Positions 14,301 through 18,309 of a stretch of DNA of 18,309 nt are shown here, piece after piece. The notes beneath the pieces are model-generated. The model did no database searches. It saw only the letters and a list, made by a program, of their open reading frames with translations, and was not told where the DNA came from. A program made the translations under genes and the position numbers. Positions within the stretch are counted from its first letter, which is position 1. The number at the start of each line of letters is the position of its first letter. The DNA comes from RGIG426 sp045600765 (GTDB lineage: Bacteria > Bacillota > Clostridia > Oscillospirales > Acutalibacteraceae): positions 1 through 18,309 of the forward strand of contig JAZRYM010000066.1 of NCBI GenBank assembly GCA_045600765.1, in the 5' to 3' direction.

Positions 14301-17300
14301 GGCATATCGTTGTCGTTCATTTCGGCATACAACGCCCACGCCTCGTCGTTCATCAGCGAAAGCGCGGACAGTTTTCCGCCGCCGACAAATGCCGACAGCG
14401 CCGCCGACAGCGCATCGGTAAGCGCTTTTGCAAAGTTTTCATTATAGGTGTCGCGGCGGTATTCGATTTCAAAGGTAAATCCGTCAGCGGTCAAATTGAC
14501 GTTGAGCGAAAGCGGCGACTTTGCCTCGCCGAGCGTGATGAGGGCAATGTCCGCCGGCTCGCCGCAAAGCGAATCAAAGCGGAATTGGTCGCCTTGGAAT
14601 GCGAAAAGAATATCGGATTTCACGCCGTAGACGTGGGACAGTTCCGCAAACGAGCAAGCATCGTTCGCCATACTGTCTTTGAGTTTCGTCTGCATCGCTT
14701 TGACAAACGCGAGCGCATCGGTCTCGCCGTCCAAATCGGCGGCAATCGGCAGCGAGCGCGCAAGGAACATCACCGCGTTCGCCAATCGGCTATCCGCGCG
14801 ACCATTGTAAATGGTCGCAAAAGACACGCTCTCTTTGCCGGTAAATTTGGAGAGCACCAGCGCAAACGCCGCGTTAAAGAGGGCGTTCATCGTGACGTTG
14901 TTTTTGTCGCAATACGCCTTGATTGCCGCCACGTCCACGTCAGACAACGCGGTGAACGAGCCCGAACCGACGCCGTTTTCTTCCGGCTCTTTTTTCGGTA
15001 AACAGTCGGTCTCCGCGCCCGCCAAAGCGGTTTTCCAGTATTCCTGCGCCGCGGTATACGTCTCGCTTTGGCGCACGGCTTGTTCTTCCAGCGCCGCCTC
15101 AAAACCGGTAAACGTCTCCGCCGCCGGCGTTTCGCCCGCATAGGCGCGGGAAATCGCATCAAGCAACACCGCCTCGGACGTACCGTCGCACAAAATGTGG
15201 TGGAAATCCATAAAGAGGTAGTTGCCGTCCTTCGTCTTGTAAATCGCCACACGCACCAGTTCCCCGTCGAGGAGCGCAAACGGTTTCACCAGCACCGTTT
15301 TGTCGGGAAGCACCGCACATTCGCGCAGTTCCACCGCCACGTCCGCGTCATCACGACGGCGGGCGCGCACGTCGCCTTTTTGGTCGATAAACAAGGTGGT
15401 TTTCAGATACGGGTGCGCGTCAAACGCCGCTTTGACGGCGGCGGCAAGGCGCGACAACTCCACCTTGTCGGACAGTTTGACAAGAACCGGGATGTTATAC
15501 ATCGTCGAATCGGGTTGCGCCATACATTCGACAAAAATCCCGTTTTGGTTTTCGGTGATGGGATAATCGTCCTGCCGTTCGTAGGTGGTGTTCCCGGCGG
15601 AAGCGCTCAAAAACGCCTCCAACTTTTCGACGGTATCGTTCGTCTTGATGTCGGACAGTTTCACCGGCGTGTCAAACCCGTTTGCGAGCGCGACGTTCAG
15701 CCGCACCGCGCCGATAGAGGTAAGACCCGCGGTGTCAAAATCGGTGGTTACGCCGAAATCGGTGTGCCCCACCACCTCGGCGACAATGTCAAAAATTTTC
15801 TGTTCGCGGTCGTTGCGCGGCGCCACAATTTCGCCGCGGTCACGCACCGGCACGGGAAGCGCCCGCTTGTTCACCTTTTGGTTTTGGTTGAGCGGGATTT
15901 TGTCAATCTGCATCATCACCGCCGGCACCATATAGGGCGGTTTTTCCGCGCGGATAAAGTCGGCGAGCGCGGTTTTGTCTATTTCGGAATTCGACACGAG
16001 ATACGCCGCGACAAATTTGCCGCCGGCGGGGTCGTCAAACGCCGCCACCGTCGCATCCTCCACACCGGGGAAGCGGCGGATAATTTCTTCAATTTCGGTC
16101 AACTCCACGCGGAATCCGCGCACTTTCACCTGCCCGTCGCGGCGCCCGACAAACTGCAAGTTGCCGTCGTGCCGCAGGCGCACGATGTCGCCCGTGCGGT
16201 ACACGCGCTCATAGCCGGGCGCGGTATCAAACGGGTTGTCGCCGTAGGCTTCGGCGGTTTTTTCAGGCCGGTTTAAGTAGCCGCGCGTAACGTGCGGGCC
16301 CGCAATCCACAGTTCGCCCACCGCGCCGACGGGAAGCCGGCGGCTCTGCGCGTCAACAACGTAGATTTTCAAGTTGTCCACCGCGTTGCCGATGGGCACG
16401 TCCTTGTAGTTGACCCCCGGCACCATCCGAAACCCGCTGGTCACAACCGAACCCTCGGTCGGGCCGTAAAGATTATACAGCGCAAAGTCGGCAGGCGCGG
16501 GGAACGGGGTCAATTTTTCTCCCGCCACCGACAGATGTTTTAAGGTGGTTTGCCCGCCCATCATGGCGAACTGCCGCCCGACCTGCGTGGTCATCACGGT
16601 ATGGGTAATGCCGTTTTGGTTGTAATAGTCGAGGAGGGTCGGGAAATCGAGCCGCATCTCCTCCGCGATAATGTGCAAACACGCGCCCGACGTAATGGCG
16701 GGATAGGTGTCGTACACGTTGGCGTCAAAACCGTAACTCGCATAGGCCGTAACGCGCGACGTCTCGTTTATATCGTAATATTTTTTGACCCACTCGGTCG
16801 TCACGAGAGTGTTGGAGTGGTTAAACTGCACCCCTTTCGGCACCCCGGTCGAACCGGAGGTATACAGCATCACAAACAAATCGTCCGGCGCGGGCGTAGG
16901 AAGCGCCGCCGCGCCGTCGAGCGCGGGAATATCGTCTACACAAATGCGCGCGCCCGTAAACTCGCTTGTAATCACGTCGGCGTATTCCGGCGCATACAAG
17001 AGCATTTGCGCGCCCGAATCCTGCACCATCAGGTTGAGCCGTTCGGGCGGATAGGTCGGGTCAAGCGGCAAATACGCGCCGCCCGCTTTCAACACCGACA
17101 GCGAGCAGAGCAGCATATATTCGCACCGCCCAATCAGCACGCCGACCACGGTTTCTTTGCCGATGCCGTGTTCCGCAAGGTAGCGGGCAAAGCGGTCGGT
17201 AAACTCATCCACCTCGCGGTAGGTGAATTTCTTGTCGAGGTAGGCAAGACAGAGATTGTCCGGCGTTTTTTGCGCCTGCTCGCGGAATTCCGCCACCACG

Positions 17301-18309
17301 GTGGTGTTCGCGTTGTACGCCGCCTCGGTGCGGTTAAACTCGTCCATTTTCGCGCGCGCGGCATCACTCACAAGGTCAATGTCGCCGAGGGTGTCTTTTT
17401 TCATCATCTCGGAAACGACTGTGCAAAACGCCGCGGAAAACGCCTGCAAATAGCCCTCGGTAAACAACGCGCTTTTCGCGTGCAGTTCCGTTTTGTAACC
17501 GGTATCGGTCTTCATCACCATCACGTCGAGGTCGGTAATGGCGTCGTTCGCCGCGATGTAGTCCACGCTCATCCGTTTGCCGTCAAACGGCACACCGCTG
17601 AACAAATCCGACTGGAACACAAAGGAAACTTCGTTCGTCACGCCGAACGCGGTCGCCAAATCGCCGAACGACACGGCGGTGCGCTTTTTCGTCTGATACA
17701 GGCGGTCGTACACCGTTTTCAGGTACGCGCGTGTTTCTTGCTTTTCGTCCAACGTGAAACGAAGCGGCAAGGTGCGCACAAACATACCCACCGAACCGCG
17801 CAGCCGCTTATCAAGCCGCCCGTTGTGGGTGTTGCAAAAACAACTGTCTTTCACGCCGTTCATCTTCGCGAGAGTATAGGAAAACGCGGCGGTAAACAGC
17901 GCGTTTTCCGACACGCCGACGGCGTTTACGAACGCTTCCACATCAGCGGTCGTCAACCCGTCAAACGGCTCGGTAAACATGGCAAGCGGACCGCCCGTCG
18001 GCTCCGCTATCACGTCGGTCGTCACGCCGGAATCCCATTCCTCGCCGCCGAGTTGCTCCTCAAAAAACGCCATATCCGCGGCGCGTTCTTCGGCGGAAAT
18101 CGCGTGTTCCGCGGCAGAAACGTCAAACTGCGTCATCTCCTCCGCGACGAGCGGTTGCCCCGCGTACACGGCGGCAATCTCGCGGGAAAGCACGCCGGAC
18201 GACGTGCCGTCAAACACCAAGTGGTGTACCTCCATCGCCAGCGACAATTCCTCGCCCTCGCGCCAAATTTCCGCATGAAACAACGGCCCGTTTTCAAGGT
18301 CAAACGGGC
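11309..18309 (-). CDS. Non-ribosomal peptide synthetase, C-A-PCP-C-A-PCP-reductase (5' end beyond window, partial)
   Basis: The frame is open to the window edge; 2332 residues are visible, counted from the first full codon (18305-18307). Domains: C1, truncated, with HHLVFDG at 28-34; A1 about 336-820 (LYTSGSTG 481-488, YGPTE 614-618); PCP1 about 830-903 with pantetheine Ser864 in GLTSIG; C2 about 908-1318 with HHILCDG 1036-1042; A2 about 1326-1833 (YTSGSTG 1492-1498, YGPTETT 1639-1645); PCP2 about 1846-1920 with Ser1882 in LGGTSL; terminal reductase about 1953-2332 with the nucleotide site TGATGFLG (1965-1972) and Thr2090, Tyr2123 and Lys2127 as catalytic triad. No thioesterase or epimerase is seen. 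The reductase would release the peptide as an aldehyde or, after a second reduction, an alcohol, using NAD(P)H. The architecture resembles gut-Clostridia NRPSs known to make reactive peptide aldehydes and pyrazinones. More modules may lie upstream. Confidence 0.97.
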   Translation of the reverse strand, partial: PFDLENGPLFHAEIWREGEELSLAMEVHHLVFDGTSSGVLSREIAAVYAGQPLVAEEMTQFDVSAAEHAISAEERAADMAFFEEQLGGEEWDSGVTTDVIAEPTGGPLAMFTEPFDGLTTADVEAFVNAVGVSENALFTAAFSYTLAKMNGVKDSCFCNTHNGRLDKRLRGSVGMFVRTLPLRFTLDEKQETRAYLKTVYDRLYQTKKRTAVSFGDLATAFGVTNEVSFVFQSDLFSGVPFDGKRMSVDYIAANDAITDLDVMVMKTDTGYKTELHAKSALFTEGYLQAFSAAFCTVVSEMMKKDTLGDIDLVSDAARAKMDEFNRTEAAYNANTTVVAEFREQAQKTPDNLCLAYLDKKFTYREVDEFTDRFARYLAEHGIGKETVVGVLIGRCEYMLLCSLSVLKAGGAYLPLDPTYPPERLNLMVQDSGAQMLLYAPEYADVITSEFTGARICVDDIPALDGAAALPTPAPDDLFVMLYTSGSTGVPKGVQFNHSNTLVTTEWVKKYYDINETSRVTAYASYGFDANVYDTYPAITSGACLHIIAEEMRLDFPTLLDYYNQNGITHTVMTTQVGRQFAMMGGQTTLKHLSVAGEKLTPFPAPADFALYNLYGPTEGSVVTSGFRMVPGVNYKDVPIGNAVDNLKIYVVDAQSRRLPVGAVGELWIAGPHVTRGYLNRPEKTAEAYGDNPFDTAPGYERVYRTGDIVRLRHDGNLQFVGRRDGQVKVRGFRVELTEIEEIIRRFPGVEDATVAAFDDPAGGKFVAAYLVSNSEIDKTALADFIRAEKPPYMVPAVMMQIDKIPLNQNQKVNKRALPVPVRDRGEIVAPRNDREQKIFDIVAEVVGHTDFGVTTDFDTAGLTSIGAVRLNVALANGFDTPVKLSDIKTNDTVEKLEAFLSASAGNTTYERQDDYPITENQNGIFVECMAQPDSTMYNIPVLVKLSDKVELSRLAAAVKAAFDAHPYLKTTLFIDQKGDVRARRRDDADVAVELRECAVLPDKTVLVKPFALLDGELVRVAIYKTKDGNYLFMDFHHILCDGTSEAVLLDAISRAYAGETPAAETFTGFEAALEEQAVRQSETYTAAQEYWKTALAGAETDCLPKKEPEENGVGSGSFTALSDVDVAAIKAYCDKNNVTMNALFNAAFALVLSKFTGKESVSFATIYNGRADSRLANAVMFLARSLPIAADLDGETDALAFVKAMQTKLKDSMANDACSFAELSHVYGVKSDILFAFQGDQFRFDSLCGEPADIALITLGEAKSPLSLNVNLTADGFTFEIEYRRDTYNENFAKALTDALSAALSAFVGGGKLSALSLMNDEAWALYAEMNDNDMPIEDIYFHQKMEYWAEKTPDTLAVVAEGRSLTFREMNEQANRVAHGLLARGAKKDMVVGLVLDRSCEVLVCEIGFMKAGVAYLPMLPSYPDERIDYCLQNADSPYVVTTEAIKAQKPELFSADKPYKVLTVEELLKTENTDNPNLPVDPTALAYCIYTSGSTGTPKGVMIEQRNLQNYVQAQQYTIGALQHKEWVGHRALALTSISFDMSMHDMLLPLYAGWGVVVATENEQHNPLALRDLMAEYNVEVMCCTPSFMNNIVGISEFEPAIKNLKTITLGAEAFPGTLYDALKAIAPDLQIVNGYGPTETTVCCATKELHSGFGVTIGKPTKNAKFYVVDKAGNILPPYGIGELMVCGIYVGRGYVKLPEKTAASFTTLQGLPAYHSGDQVRVNGNAEIDFGGRMDNQVKLRGFRVELDEIENVMITYPSVKQAKVLMRNNGTEDYLAGFFTANEPVNLDALTAHLKERLTYYMVPAVMMQLDEMPLTPNGKVDKKGFPETTKTKEKKSGRRAAKKSLEQRLCEIFGDILGEDEVFADDNFFELGGTSLSASKVTMVLMSDGIEVMYGDIFDHPTPEELADFIEQRDKAAQITVVDTTVQDEAVYRPALKYNIVKYAEEVKRESLGNVLLTGATGFLGVHVLKELLEIEEGHIYCLVRRGKHESAEKRLRMMLVYYFSNGFDEAFRDRITVLEADITDKTLGDKLADLPLDTVINCAACVKHFTDDDILERINVRGVENLIAICKERDLRLVQVSTVSVPGVHTKESYEKQIKMYENQTFILDDMDNKYILSKRAAELKMMDAIEGGLRGKIVRVGNLMGRHSDGEFQANMETNMFLSGIRGFAVMGKYPISHMTDPMSFSPIDCTARAVVLLAGTNDKFTAFNANNRYSFDEMKIIDACNRNGIKIYPEMDEQYYEEFREKLGDDRFNSKLGGLAAYDIKDGHAVDVDNLFTTNILYRIGFSWPLVDDAYLDRAIESIMSLDYFNIDEIMGAAEADE

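Noticed and set aside
11474..15001. Very long plus-strand open frame opposite the NRPS
   Set aside because: Its translation is rich in Arg/His/Val with no domain pattern. The minus strand in the same place encodes clear NRPS motifs, and the antisense frame is open only because of codon bias.
12513..18309. CRISPR array, prophage or insertion sequence
   Set aside because: No regularly spaced repeats, transposase, integrase or phage genes were seen anywhere in the window.

Overview
The window looks like a chromosomal segment of an uncultured or gut-type Clostridia (Firmicutes; Oscillospiraceae/Ruminococcaceae-like). This rests on SigA-type promoters with 17-bp spacers, strong AGGAGG-type ribosome sites, a Bacillus-like 5-oxoprolinase operon with an NRAMP homologue, a SpoIIE/STAS partner-switching module, and AT-rich intergenic repeats in an otherwise GC-rich sequence. 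All genes lie on the minus strand; the long plus-strand open frames are antisense shadows.

Layout in the direction of transcription (high to low coordinates). (1) 18309-8288: a tightly coupled operon holding the 3' part of a non-ribosomal peptide synthetase (visible order C-A-PCP-C-A-PCP-R), an Sfp-type phosphopantetheinyl transferase, a membrane receptor combining extracellular sensor, HAMP, SpoIIE/PP2C phosphatase and RsbW-like kinase, and a STAS anti-sigma-factor antagonist. Each junction is a 4-nt ATGA overlap. The operon's promoter and the NRPS N-terminus lie beyond the window. A hairpin at 8222-8252 probably ends it. (2) 8165-3294: a complete transcription unit with its own promoter (8137-8165) and a strong terminator (3294-3321). 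It encodes an NRAMP-fold transporter without the metal-binding signature, the 5-oxoprolinase subunits PxpA, PxpB and PxpC, and a DUF1445 (YcsI/D-glutamate cyclase-like) protein. (3) 3277-1577: a two-gene unit with a consensus promoter, encoding a single-span membrane protein of unknown function and a membrane-anchored ComEC-like metallo-beta-lactamase-fold hydrolase. (4) A tRNA-Tyr(GUA) gene with its own promoter and terminator, followed by two diverged direct copies of an AT-rich intergenic repeat (1053-1170 and 1228-1351). (5) 893-1: the 5' part of a secreted protein with a signal peptide and a CenC/CBM-like domain, running off the window.

How the genes may work together. The PPTase would activate the NRPS carrier domains, and the terminal reductase would release the peptide as an aldehyde or alcohol. 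The co-transcribed phosphatase/kinase and STAS protein form a sensory switch whose output target is not in view. This NRPS plus partner-switch operon is the most interesting system here. The pxp operon would import and hydrolyse 5-oxoproline to glutamate; the loss of metal ligands in its NRAMP-like member suggests an organic or otherwise non-canonical substrate.
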